DNA of 5,058 nt from a bacterium (GTDB lineage Bacteria > Zhuqueibacterota > Zhuqueibacteria > Residuimicrobiales > Krinioviventaceae), in assembly GCA_024278645.1 (NCBI GenBank), contig JAJRST010000565.1:1-5058 (forward strand), in the 5' to 3' direction. Positions 1 to 5,058 of the stretch are shown here, in pieces. How positions within the stretch are numbered: position 1 is the first letter of the stretch; the number at the start of each line of letters is the position of its first letter. The translations under genes and the position numbers were made by a program. The notes below the pieces were generated by a model. The model was not told where the DNA came from, ran no database searches, and saw only the letters and a list, made by a program, of their open reading frames with translations.

Positions 1-624
1 CTGCCGTTTTACCAGCCGGATGTGCATATCACCATCGTCGACCCGCTGCGCCCCGGACACGAAACGGGCTATTTCCCCGGCGAGGCGAACCTGCGCATGG
101 CCGATTATGTGATCATCAACAAGCAAGTCTCCGCATCGATTGAAGACATCCAATACGTTCGCGAAAACGTTCGAACGTTGAATCCGTCGGCGGGCATCAT
201 CGACGCGGCGTCGCCGATACGGGTGGACGATCCCGAGGTGATACAGGGCAAGCGCGTACTCGTCGTCGAGGACGGCCCCACGTTGACGCACGGCGAAATG
301 CAGTTCGGCGCCGGCATTGTGGCGGCGGATCGTTTCGGCGCCGCCGACCTTGTCGATCCCCGGCCTTTCCTCAAGGGATCGCTCGTCGATACGTTTGAGA
401 AATACCCGGACATCGGCGTGCTGCTGCCGGCCATGGGATATGGCGAGCAGCAGATGAAGGACCTGGAGGATACGATTAACAGCAGCGATTGCGACGCCGT
501 GGTCATCGGAACGCCGATCGACCTGCGTCGGGTGATAAATATAAACAAACCTTCGACGCGTGTGTATTACGACCTTCAGGAAATCGGCTCGCCGACGCTT
601 GAAGACGCTCTCAAGGACATTTAG
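1..624 (+). CDS. COG2403 predicted GTPase / cyclic 2,3-diphosphoglycerate synthetase-like protein, C-terminal part
   Basis: The reading frame is open from the first base to a TAG at 622-624, giving 207 residues; the gene begins upstream of the window. A GTG at 22 is inside the protein (the residues before it, LPFYQPD, already fit the family), so it is not the start. Recognisable family blocks are DPLRPGHE near residue 14, NLRMADYVIINK near 30-41, VVEDGPTLTHG near 88-98, VDPRPF near 118, LLPAMGYGEQQ near 141 and VIGTPIDLRR near 168. These match, from memory, the C-terminal half of COG2403 proteins, about 440-460 residues long, which have an N-terminal P-loop domain that would lie outside the window. 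The characterised archaeal member makes cyclic 2,3-diphosphoglycerate using ATP; the role of bacterial members is not established, so a cDPG product here is not claimed. Where the NKxD guanine-specificity motif is expected, this protein reads NKQV. It is followed by a terminator and then carbamate kinase. Family call fairly sure, function unsure. Confidence 0.75.
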   Translation: MPFYQPDVHITIVDPLRPGHETGYFPGEANLRMADYVIINKQVSASIEDIQYVRENVRTLNPSAGIIDAASPIRVDDPEVIQGKRVLVVEDGPTLTHGEMQFGAGIVAADRFGAADLVDPRPFLKGSLVDTFEKYPDIGVLLPAMGYGEQQMKDLEDTINSSDCDAVVIGTPIDLRRVININKPSTRVYYDLQEIGSPTLEDALKDI

Positions 625-630
625 ACCGGC

Positions 631-664
631 GGCGTCCGAAGAACGTTCTTCGGACGCCTTTTTT
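631..664 (+). terminator. Strong intrinsic terminator (perfect 28-nt palindrome plus T-tract)
   Basis: GGCGTCCGAAGAAC at 631-644 is followed directly by its exact reverse complement at 645-658, then six T at 659-664. As RNA this gives a stem of about 12 base pairs, G+C-rich at the base, closed by a four-base ACGU loop. It sits 6 bases after the stop codon of the upstream gene, the usual place for a Rho-independent terminator. Only 10 bases separate the T-tract from the ribosome binding site of the next gene, so it may act as an attenuator or partial terminator rather than a full stop. Confidence 0.9.
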
Positions 665-674
665 AAAATATGTC

Positions 675-680
675 GAGGAG
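675..680 (+). promoter_or_regulatory. Ribosome binding site that sets the arcC start
   Basis: GAGGAG lies 7 bases before the ATG at 688. An earlier in-frame ATG at 670 would place this Shine-Dalgarno inside the coding region and has only the terminator T-tract upstream, so 688 is chosen. Confidence 0.85.
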
Positions 681-687
681 AACAGTT

Positions 688-1656
688 ATGTCGAATTATG
701 CAAACGGTCCCATCGCCGTCGTCGCCCTTGGCGGCAATGCCATCACACGCGAGTTTGAAGAAGGCAACATTTACCAGCAATTTGCCAATACGCGTCGCGC
801 TCTCGTCGGCGTGGCCGAACTCGTCGAGCGCGGCTACCGAATCGCCATTACGCATGGCAATGGGCCGCAGGTGGGCAATGCGCTCATTCGCGTGGAAGAG
901 ACGCGGCATCTGGTTCCGCCCATTCCTCTTGGCGTGCTGGTCGCCGATCTTGAAGGCGGCATGGGCTACATGATCGAGCAGACGATGCTCAACAAACTGG
1001 CGACCCGCGGCGTCGACCGCGCCGTGGTCACGCTGCTGGCTCAGGTTATCGTGGACAAGAACGATCCCTCGATTTTGAACCCGACAAAGTTTGTCGGCCC
1101 TTTTTACAAGGAAGAGGATGTAAAGCGTTTGAAAAACGAGCGTGGCTATACGATCAAGGAGGACCCGGGCCGCGGCTTTCTACGCGTTGTGCCTTCGCCG
1201 CAGCCGCTGAAAGTAGTCGAGGCGGAGACCATTAAGCAGCTTGTGCACCAGGGCGTTGTTGTGATCACCGTGGGCGGCGGCGGCATTCCCGTGTACATTG
1301 ACAAAGACAACCAGTTGGAGGGCGTCGACGCGGTCATCGACAAGGACAAAGCGTCGGCGGTTCTGGCCAGGGAGATCGGCGCGGCGGAACTTTTCATCCT
1401 CACCGCTGTTGACAAGGTTGCATTGAATTATAAAAAGCCGGATCAAAAGGACCTCGATATTTTATATGTGAGCGAGGCGAAAAAGTACCTGGCGCAGGGT
1501 CAGTTTCCGGCCGGCAGCATGGGCCCCAAGATTGAAGCGGCCGTCAACTTTTTGCAGGGCGGGGGCAAGCGCGTGGTTATTTGCTCGGTCGAGCGCATCC
1601 ACGACGCGGTGGAAGGCAAGGCCGGAACGGAAATATTGCCGGACGGCAAGTTGTAA
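688..1656 (+). CDS. arcC: Carbamate kinase
   Basis: A 322-residue protein of the amino acid kinase superfamily, close to the usual 310-320 residues. It catalyses the reversible reaction of carbamoyl phosphate with ADP to give ATP, carbon dioxide and ammonia, in the cytoplasm, normally the last ATP-yielding step of arginine or ureide/purine fermentation. Diagnostic blocks are ALGGNAI at 13-19 (phosphate-binding glycine loop), THGNGPQVGN at 55-64, GGGGIP at 196-201, EGVDAVIDKDKAS at 211-223 and GSMGPKIEA at 276-284. The THGNGPQVGN and EGVDAVIDKDK blocks separate carbamate kinase from acetylglutamate, aspartate and UMP kinases. The start at 688 rests on the GAGGAG site 7 bases upstream. No arginine deiminase or carbamoyltransferase gene is visible in the window, so the pathway feeding it cannot be read here. 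It sits directly behind a strong terminator with no room for a normal promoter. No truncation or missing key residue was seen. Confidence 0.97.
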   Translation: MSNYANGPIAVVALGGNAITREFEEGNIYQQFANTRRALVGVAELVERGYRIAITHGNGPQVGNALIRVEETRHLVPPIPLGVLVADLEGGMGYMIEQTMLNKLATRGVDRAVVTLLAQVIVDKNDPSILNPTKFVGPFYKEEDVKRLKNERGYTIKEDPGRGFLRVVPSPQPLKVVEAETIKQLVHQGVVVITVGGGGIPVYIDKDNQLEGVDAVIDKDKASAVLAREIGAAELFILTAVDKVALNYKKPDQKDLDILYVSEAKKYLAQGQFPAGSMGPKIEAAVNFLQGGGKRVVICSVERIHDAVEGKAGTEILPDGKL

Positions 1657-1755
1657 AAAAATGCAAAGTGCGGAATAACTCTACCGCTAAAGTCATTGCA
1701 GTTCTATGAAAACAGAACAAAAGATTAAAATCATTAACTCGAAAAGGAAAAACAG

Positions 1756-2169
1756 ATGGAACGAACACTCGCGATTATGAAGCCGGACTGCGTACAGAAG
1801 AAGCTCGTGGGAAAAGTTGTGGATAAAATATTGGAGAACGACTTTAATATTCTTGGCATGAAAATGATACGTCTGACAAAGACGCAAGCGGAAGCTTTTT
1901 ATGATGTGCACCAGGGAAAGCCGTTTTTTGTCGAGCTTGTGGATTTTATGACCGAGGGGCCGGTCGTCGTGGCTGCGCTTGAAAAAGAAAACGCCATCGC
2001 CGATTGGCGCACGCTGATGGGGGCGACCAATCCGGCGGAGGCCGACGAAGGAACGATTCGCAAGCTGTATGCGGATAATGTCGGACGCAATATCGCTCAT
2101 GGTTCGGACGCCGCCGACACGGCAAAACGCGAAATAGCCTTCTTTTTCAGTGAAAGTGAGCTGCTGTAA
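1756..2169 (+). CDS. ndk: Nucleoside diphosphate kinase
   Basis: A 137-residue protein, the normal bacterial length of about 135-145. It transfers the gamma phosphate of ATP to other nucleoside diphosphates through a phosphohistidine, balancing cytoplasmic NTP and dNTP pools. The N-terminus has the typical TLAIMKPD block with Lys9 in the nucleotide site. MGATNP at 88-93 and Arg102 are conserved family positions, and NIAHGSDA at 112-119 carries the catalytic His115, followed by the usual AKREIAFFF. The ATG at 1756 is preceded by AGGA at 1745-1748, 7 bases away. The gene lies 99 bases after arcC. That gap is A-rich, has no clear terminator, and contains no hexamer pair I would call a promoter, so ndk may be read from upstream or from a promoter I cannot recognise. 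No clear intrinsic terminator follows it. Confidence 0.98.
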   Translation: MERTLAIMKPDCVQKKLVGKVVDKILENDFNILGMKMIRLTKTQAEAFYDVHQGKPFFVELVDFMTEGPVVVAALEKENAIADWRTLMGATNPAEADEGTIRKLYADNVGRNIAHGSDAADTAKREIAFFFSESELL

Positions 2170-2184
2170 TATGTTGTTTTAAAA

Positions 2185-2250
2185 GGGTTAATGCGTCGTG
2201 AACGATGTTCAGAATATGGCGATTTTTATCTTGACTATTAACCCATTAAT
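2185..2250. repeat. Inverted repeats around the yceD promoter, possible operator
   Basis: GGGTTAAT at 2185-2192 has its exact reverse complement ATTAACCC at 2237-2244, with centres 52 bases apart. The second copy also forms a local inverted repeat, ATTAA-CCCA-TTAAT, at 2237-2250, lying wholly in the spacer between the -35 and -10 hexamers of the promoter at 2231-2259. Between the two copies, TGAAC-GAT-GTTCA at 2199-2211 is another short inverted repeat. The repeats are seen directly; a role as a repressor or activator site is inference. Arms of 5 to 8 bases in AT-rich DNA can arise by chance. Confidence 0.4.
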
Positions 2251-2259
2251 TGCTACATT
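2231..2259 (+). promoter_or_regulatory. Sigma-70-type promoter with extended -10 for the yceD-rpmF-plsX-fabH cluster
   Basis: TTGACT at 2231-2236 matches the -35 consensus at 5 of 6 bases. It is separated by exactly 17 bases from TACATT at 2254-2259, which matches the -10 consensus at 4 of 6. TGC directly precedes the -10 hexamer, giving the extended -10 TGn element. Transcription would start near 2264-2268, leaving a leader of about 20 bases that contains the yceD ribosome binding site. Position, spacing and the downstream conserved cluster all agree. Confidence 0.75.
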
Positions 2260-2272
2260 TTGTACTGATTTT

Positions 2273-2276
2273 GGAG
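2273..2276 (+). promoter_or_regulatory. Ribosome binding site that sets the yceD start at GTG 2286
   Basis: GGAG lies 9 bases before the GTG at 2286. An in-frame TTG at 2250 overlaps the promoter -10 region and could not be on the mRNA, and an in-frame TTG at 2271 overlaps this site, so GTG 2286 is the supported start. Confidence 0.75.
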
Positions 2277-2285
2277 ATCAAAGCT

Positions 2286-2789
2286 GTGCTTAAGCTTAAC
2301 ATAGCGGCGATAAAAGAAGGCCAATCCGTCGATAGAACGGATGTCGAACCTTTCGATGTTGGCCTTGCAGAGAATAAAGAATTCAACGGAACAATTCATA
2401 TCACGCATCGCCTCAACAAAGTCGGTCATGAAGTATTCATAAAGACCTTGATACAAACGACTTTGGATCTCGAATGCGATGTCTGTCTTGAACCTTATGC
2501 GCTGGACGTTGAGGAAAAAGTCAGTATTTTGTTGACCGGTGATCCTGATCTTGTCGAGCGCGAAGAAGATGATGTCTATCTCGTTTCCGAGTCTGCCGCC
2601 GAGGTGGATATAACGGAATCGATAAGACAGTCGCTGCTATTGACAATCCCTTTTAAAAAGGTCTGCAAGTCAGATTGCCTGGGGCTGTGTCCGGAGTGCG
2701 GCGCAAACCTGAATGACGGCCCATGTGCATGTAAGCGCAATCATAACGATCCACGATGGGAAGCGTTGAAAAATATTAAATTTGACTAG
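2286..2789 (+). CDS. yceD: DUF177 / YceD-family protein, large-subunit rRNA accumulation factor
   Basis: A 167-residue acidic protein of the DUF177 (YceD) family, usually 150-190 residues. E. coli YceD is needed for normal 23S rRNA accumulation, and plant homologues act in plastid 23S processing, so a role in large-subunit assembly is expected though the mechanism is unclear. Cysteines are arranged as in the zinc-binding versions: CDVC at 64-67, then C127, C131, CPEC at 135-138 and CAC at 147-149, within the hallmark stretch GLCPECGANLN (133-143). The C-terminal DPRWEALKNI is also typical. It is the first gene after the extended -10 promoter and precedes rpmF by 32 bases, the widely conserved arrangement. 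The start is GTG at 2286 with GGAG upstream. This gene is visibly more AT-rich than arcC. Confidence 0.92.
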   Translation: MLKLNIAAIKEGQSVDRTDVEPFDVGLAENKEFNGTIHITHRLNKVGHEVFIKTLIQTTLDLECDVCLEPYALDVEEKVSILLTGDPDLVEREEDDVYLVSESAAEVDITESIRQSLLLTIPFKKVCKSDCLGLCPECGANLNDGPCACKRNHNDPRWEALKNIKFD

Positions 2790-2821
2790 TTGTTAACCAA
2801 ATATTTTCAATAGAGGAAACT

Positions 2822-3004
2822 ATGGCATTACCAAAAAGAAGACACTCTCGTTCTCGCCAGGCAAAAAGAAGGGCGAATTGGAAAGCGGCCACGCCGACGA
2901 TTGTAGAATGCTCGAATTGCCGCCAGCCCAAGCTGCCGCATCGCGCGTGCCCAAGCTGCGGCTATTATAAAGGTCGTTCGATATTTATTCCAAGAGAGTC
3001 CTGA
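2822..3004 (+). CDS. rpmF: 50S ribosomal protein L32 (bL32)
   Basis: A 60-residue, strongly basic protein of the length usual for bL32. It begins with the family signature ALPKRRHSRSR and has a complete zinc ribbon, CSNC at 30-33 and CPSC at 43-46, with the conserved KLPHRACPSCGYYKGR around it. It is therefore the zinc-binding (C+) form rather than the cysteine-free form some bacteria carry for zinc shortage. L32 is a small protein of the large ribosomal subunit near the peptidyl transferase centre. The ATG at 2822 follows a short-spaced AGAGGA at 2812-2817. It lies between yceD and plsX in the common order and is probably cotranscribed from the promoter before yceD. Confidence 0.98.
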   Translation: MALPKRRHSRSRQAKRRANWKAATPTIVECSNCRQPKLPHRACPSCGYYKGRSIFIPRES

Positions 3005-3072
3005 TTTGCCCGCCTGCTTATCTACAATGTTGTTGCGTTATGCGACAAATGTTCCTTCTTCTGAACGAATTC

Positions 3073-3076
3073 GGAG
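3073..3076 (+). promoter_or_regulatory. Ribosome binding site supporting the TTG start of plsX
   Basis: GGAG lies 6 bases before TTG at 3083. The first codons then read IKIALDAMGGDHAP, matching the PlsX N-terminus with no extra residues. The next in-frame ATG, at 3107, would remove conserved residues, so TTG is chosen. Confidence 0.85.
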
Positions 3077-3082
3077 TCAAAG

Positions 3083-4102
3083 TTGATAAAGATAGCATTA
3101 GACGCCATGGGGGGGGATCATGCCCCGCATAATGCGGTCCTCGGCGGCATCGAGGCCGCTCGTGCATCGAAAGGTCGTTTTGAAGTCGTACTTGTCGGAG
3201 ATCAGCACGCGGTTGAAAAAGAGATGCACAAACGGTTTAAAACGCAAAATCTTCCCATTTCCATTGTTCATGCATCGCAGACCGTTGATATGCACGAGCA
3301 ACCTTCCGTGGCGCTCAAGCAAAAGCCCGATTCCTCCATTGCCGTGGCCACGCGATTGCATGCCGCCGGCGAGGTCGACGCCGTGGTCAGCGCCGGCAAC
3401 ACCGGGGCGGTCATGGCGCACGCTTTGTTCGGCTTGAAACGCATCAAAGGCATCCGTCGGCCGGCCATCGGATCGTTGATGCCGACGCAAGACGGCGGCA
3501 CGACGCTGCTGCTTGACGTCGGCGCCAATGTCGACAGCCGCCCCGAAGACCTCGTGCAATTCGGCCTTATGGGCAGCATCTATATCTCTCGTCTCTTCGG
3601 CGTAGAGCAGCCGCGCGTCGGCTTGCTGAATGTCGGCCATGAGGAAGGCAAGGGCAACGAAGTGGTCAACAAAGCATACAAGCTTTTTCAGAATTGTATG
3701 TGCAACTTTGTCGGCAATGTAGAGGGCGGCGACATTTTAAAAGGAACGTGCGACGTTGTAGTCTGCGACGGCTTTGTCGGCAATATTGTTTTAAAGTCGG
3801 CGGAAAGTTTGCACGGCTTGTTTCGGTATAACATGCGCAGGCTTGTCAAAAAATATCTGTTTTCGCAAATAGGCGCCGCATTGATGAAGCCGACGTTTGA
3901 CGGCATTCGAAAGATATTCGATTACCAGGAGTATGGCGGCGCACCGCTGCTTGGCGTCCAGGGATGCTGCATCATTGCTCACGGCAAATCGACGCCGCGT
4001 GCAATAAAAAATGCAATTCTCGCGGCTCACAAGTTTGTTACCGAGGATGTAAATCAACAGATACAAGAAGCGACGGCGGCGACAGAAGCAGCAAATTCTT
4101 AA
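3083..4102 (+). CDS. plsX: Phosphate acyltransferase PlsX (acyl-ACP:phosphate transacylase)
   Basis: A 339-residue protein of normal family length (about 320-350). PlsX converts acyl-ACP and phosphate to acyl phosphate, the donor used by PlsY to acylate glycerol-3-phosphate, and is a peripheral membrane enzyme at the start of phospholipid synthesis. Family blocks in order: DAMGGDHAP at 7-15, SAGNTGA at 103-109, LLDVGAN at 143-149, LLNVGHEEGKG at 181-191, CDGFVGNIVLKS at 228-239, YGGAPLLGV at 284-292 and HGKS at 300-303. Residue 186 is His where Glu or Ser is more usual, from memory; it is probably neutral. The last 20 or so residues are a low-complexity Ala/Thr/Glu tail. Translation starts at TTG. 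A run of eight G at 3109-3116 encodes part of the conserved Met-Gly-Gly-Asp. It is 78 bases after rpmF and 39 bases before fabH, consistent with one operon. Confidence 0.97.
   Translation: MIKIALDAMGGDHAPHNAVLGGIEAARASKGRFEVVLVGDQHAVEKEMHKRFKTQNLPISIVHASQTVDMHEQPSVALKQKPDSSIAVATRLHAAGEVDAVVSAGNTGAVMAHALFGLKRIKGIRRPAIGSLMPTQDGGTTLLLDVGANVDSRPEDLVQFGLMGSIYISRLFGVEQPRVGLLNVGHEEGKGNEVVNKAYKLFQNCMCNFVGNVEGGDILKGTCDVVVCDGFVGNIVLKSAESLHGLFRYNMRRLVKKYLFSQIGAALMKPTFDGIRKIFDYQEYGGAPLLGVQGCCIIAHGKSTPRAIKNAILAAHKFVTEDVNQQIQEATAATEAANS
3109..3116 (+). repeat. plsX: G8 homopolymer inside the plsX start region
   Basis: Eight consecutive G cover the third base of Met9, Gly10, Gly11 and the first base of Asp12. 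Both glycines use GGG, while the GG pairs in the other PlsX motifs and in arcC mainly use GGC. A one-base slip would shift the frame after about 10 codons. Seen directly; any role in slippage is inference. Confidence 0.95.
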
Positions 4103-4130
4103 CGGGTTTTCAAGACAGATTTCTGAGAAT

Positions 4131-4136
4131 GGAAAG
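4131..4136 (+). promoter_or_regulatory. Ribosome binding site supporting the GTG start of fabH
   Basis: GGAAAG lies 5 bases before GTG at 4142 (8 bases from its GGA core). An in-frame TGA at 4124-4126 blocks any longer protein, and no ATG, GTG or TTG lies in frame between it and 4142, so the start is well fixed even though the site is moderate in strength. Confidence 0.7.
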
Positions 4137-4141
4137 ACAAA

Positions 4142-5058
4142 GTGAGTAAGCCGAAATCAAAGATTGTTGGAACCGGCAGAGCGATTCCAGAAAAAGTATT
4201 GACAAATTTTGACCTTGAGAAAATGGTGGACACCACGGACGAGTGGATCAGAACTCGGACCGGCATAGAGACGCGCTACATAGCAGCCGAAGGGCAATAT
4301 ACATCCGACCTTGGATCGCAAGCGGCGCTTGATGCGCTGCGCGATGCCGATGTTTCTCCCGAAGATGTGGACGCGATCATTTTTGCCACCATAACCGGCG
4401 ACGTCGGTTTCCCGGCGACGGCCATTTTTGTGCAAAAAAACATAGGCGCTGTAAATGCGACGGCGTTCGACATCCAGGCCGCCTGTTCCGGCTTTATTTT
4501 TGCCCTGGATATGGCCGACGCGCTCATCTCGACGAAACGGGCAAAAACAGTGTTGATCATTGGCGGCGAGACGCTCTCCAGAATCACTGACTATAAGGAT
4601 CGCAACACCTGTGTTTTGTTTGGCGACGGCGCCGGCGCTGCTGTTTTGCAGGCCACGGATGATGAACACGGCATCCTTGCCACCTTTACCAAAACAGACG
4701 GGCGGTTGCATGATTTGCTCAAGATGGAGGGCCTGGGCACCAAAAATCCACCGACGCCTGAAAACTGGGAAAAGGGCTACCAGTATATTGAAATGGCGGG
4801 ACGCGATGTGTTCAAGCACGCCGTCACCTGCATGGGCGACGCCGCAGAGCGTATTCTTGATCAGGCCGGTTTGCAATATAGCGATGTCGATATGCTCATT
4901 CCCCATCAAGCCAATATCCGTATTATGGACGCCACGGCGCGGCGGATCAAGCTGCCGTCGGAAAAAGTGTATGTGAATGTCTCAAAATACGGCAATACAT
5001 CCGCCGCTTCAATCCCCATCGCCTTGGATGAAGTTCGAAAAAACGGACAATTAAAAGA
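4142..5058 (+). CDS. fabH: Beta-ketoacyl-ACP synthase III, 3' end cut by the window
   Basis: The 305 residues present lack only the last 20 or so expected for a family of about 320-335. FabH condenses acetyl-CoA (or another short acyl-CoA) with malonyl-ACP to start type II fatty acid synthesis in the cytoplasm. The thiolase-fold catalytic triad is intact: Cys115 in QAACSGF, His255 in IPHQAN and Asn285 in KYGNTSAAS. TTDEWIRTRTGIETR at 31-45 is the usual CoA-binding region with Trp35, and LFGDGAGA is at 159-166. The protein is a single open frame with no shift. It follows plsX with 39 bases between, the common plsX-fabH pairing. A straight-chain or branched-chain primer preference cannot be decided from sequence alone. 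A very long open frame on the opposite strand (4157-4909) is a codon-bias shadow of this gene. Confidence 0.98.
   Translation, partial: MSKPKSKIVGTGRAIPEKVLTNFDLEKMVDTTDEWIRTRTGIETRYIAAEGQYTSDLGSQAALDALRDADVSPEDVDAIIFATITGDVGFPATAIFVQKNIGAVNATAFDIQAACSGFIFALDMADALISTKRAKTVLIIGGETLSRITDYKDRNTCVLFGDGAGAAVLQATDDEHGILATFTKTDGRLHDLLKMEGLGTKNPPTPENWEKGYQYIEMAGRDVFKHAVTCMGDAAERILDQAGLQYSDVDMLIPHQANIRIMDATARRIKLPSEKVYVNVSKYGNTSAASIPIALDEVRKNGQLK

Noticed and set aside
560..973. 137-residue + strand frame running from the end of the GTPase-like gene across the terminator into arcC
   Set aside because: It crosses the terminator hairpin and is out of frame with two well-supported genes; Arg/Ser/Ala-rich low-information translation.
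2199..2211. LexA-like box (GAAC and GTTC half-sites)
   Set aside because: The Gram-positive LexA box needs four bases between half-sites; here there are three, and the nearby genes are not SOS genes.
2170..2230. Possible intrinsic terminator after ndk
   Set aside because: The local hairpin TGAAC-GAT-GTTCA has only 5 pairs and the nearest T run (2223-2227) is 12 bases further on, so it does not form a normal terminator.
2782..2810. Possible internal promoter before rpmF starting with TTGACT at 2782-2787
   Set aside because: No acceptable -10 hexamer at 16-18 bases; the best candidate, TATTTT at 2802, is only 14 bases away.
3066..3073. CGAATTCG palindrome before plsX
   Set aside because: Eight-base palindromes occur often by chance; it overlaps the ribosome binding site and has no matching partner in the window.
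3098..3640. 180-residue open frame on the minus strand opposite plsX
   Set aside because: Shadow of plsX; composition rich in His, Arg, Asp and Ala with no recognisable motif and no upstream site of its own.
4157..4909. 250-residue open frame on the minus strand opposite fabH
   Set aside because: It lies wholly inside fabH, whose catalytic residues and family motifs are intact; the translation resembles no family I know and is the usual antisense shadow of a GC-biased gene.

Overview
The window is an ordinary bacterial chromosome segment, densely coding, with all genes on the + strand. It holds four complete genes and two partial ones cut by the window ends, plus one obvious small ribosomal protein gene: seven genes in total. 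The gene content (NDK, YceD/L32/PlsX/FabH) is bacterial. The phylum cannot be fixed from sequence alone. A COG2403-type GTPase beside a carbamate kinase suggests an anaerobe or an uncultured lineage rather than a model proteobacterium or firmicute, but that is only an impression.

Left part (1-1656): the C-terminal portion of a COG2403 / cyclic 2,3-diphosphoglycerate synthetase-like protein is followed by a perfect 28-nt palindrome with a T-tract, which looks like a strong intrinsic terminator. Immediately after it comes a complete carbamate kinase gene (arcC). The gap is so short that no promoter fits between the terminator and the arcC ribosome binding site, so the two genes are either joined by controlled read-through or separated in a way the sequence does not explain.

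Middle (1657-2285): nucleoside diphosphate kinase (ndk) is complete and has its catalytic histidine. After it lies a 116-base gap with several short inverted repeats and a convincing extended -10 sigma-70-type promoter that reads into the next cluster.

Right part (2286-5058): this is the widely conserved cluster yceD (DUF177) - rpmF (ribosomal protein L32) - plsX (acyl-ACP:phosphate acyltransferase) - fabH (ketoacyl-ACP synthase III, truncated by the window end). It links ribosome assembly with the start of fatty acid and phospholipid synthesis. Three of these four genes start with GTG or TTG. plsX has a run of eight G near its start. Downstream, outside the window, one would expect fabD, fabG, acpP and fabF.

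I did not find a clearly novel system, CRISPR array, mobile element, tRNA or rRNA. The points most worth a second look are the terminator with no room for a promoter behind it, the GTPase-like protein whose NKxD motif looks altered, its pairing with carbamate kinase, and the operator-like repeats at the yceD promoter.
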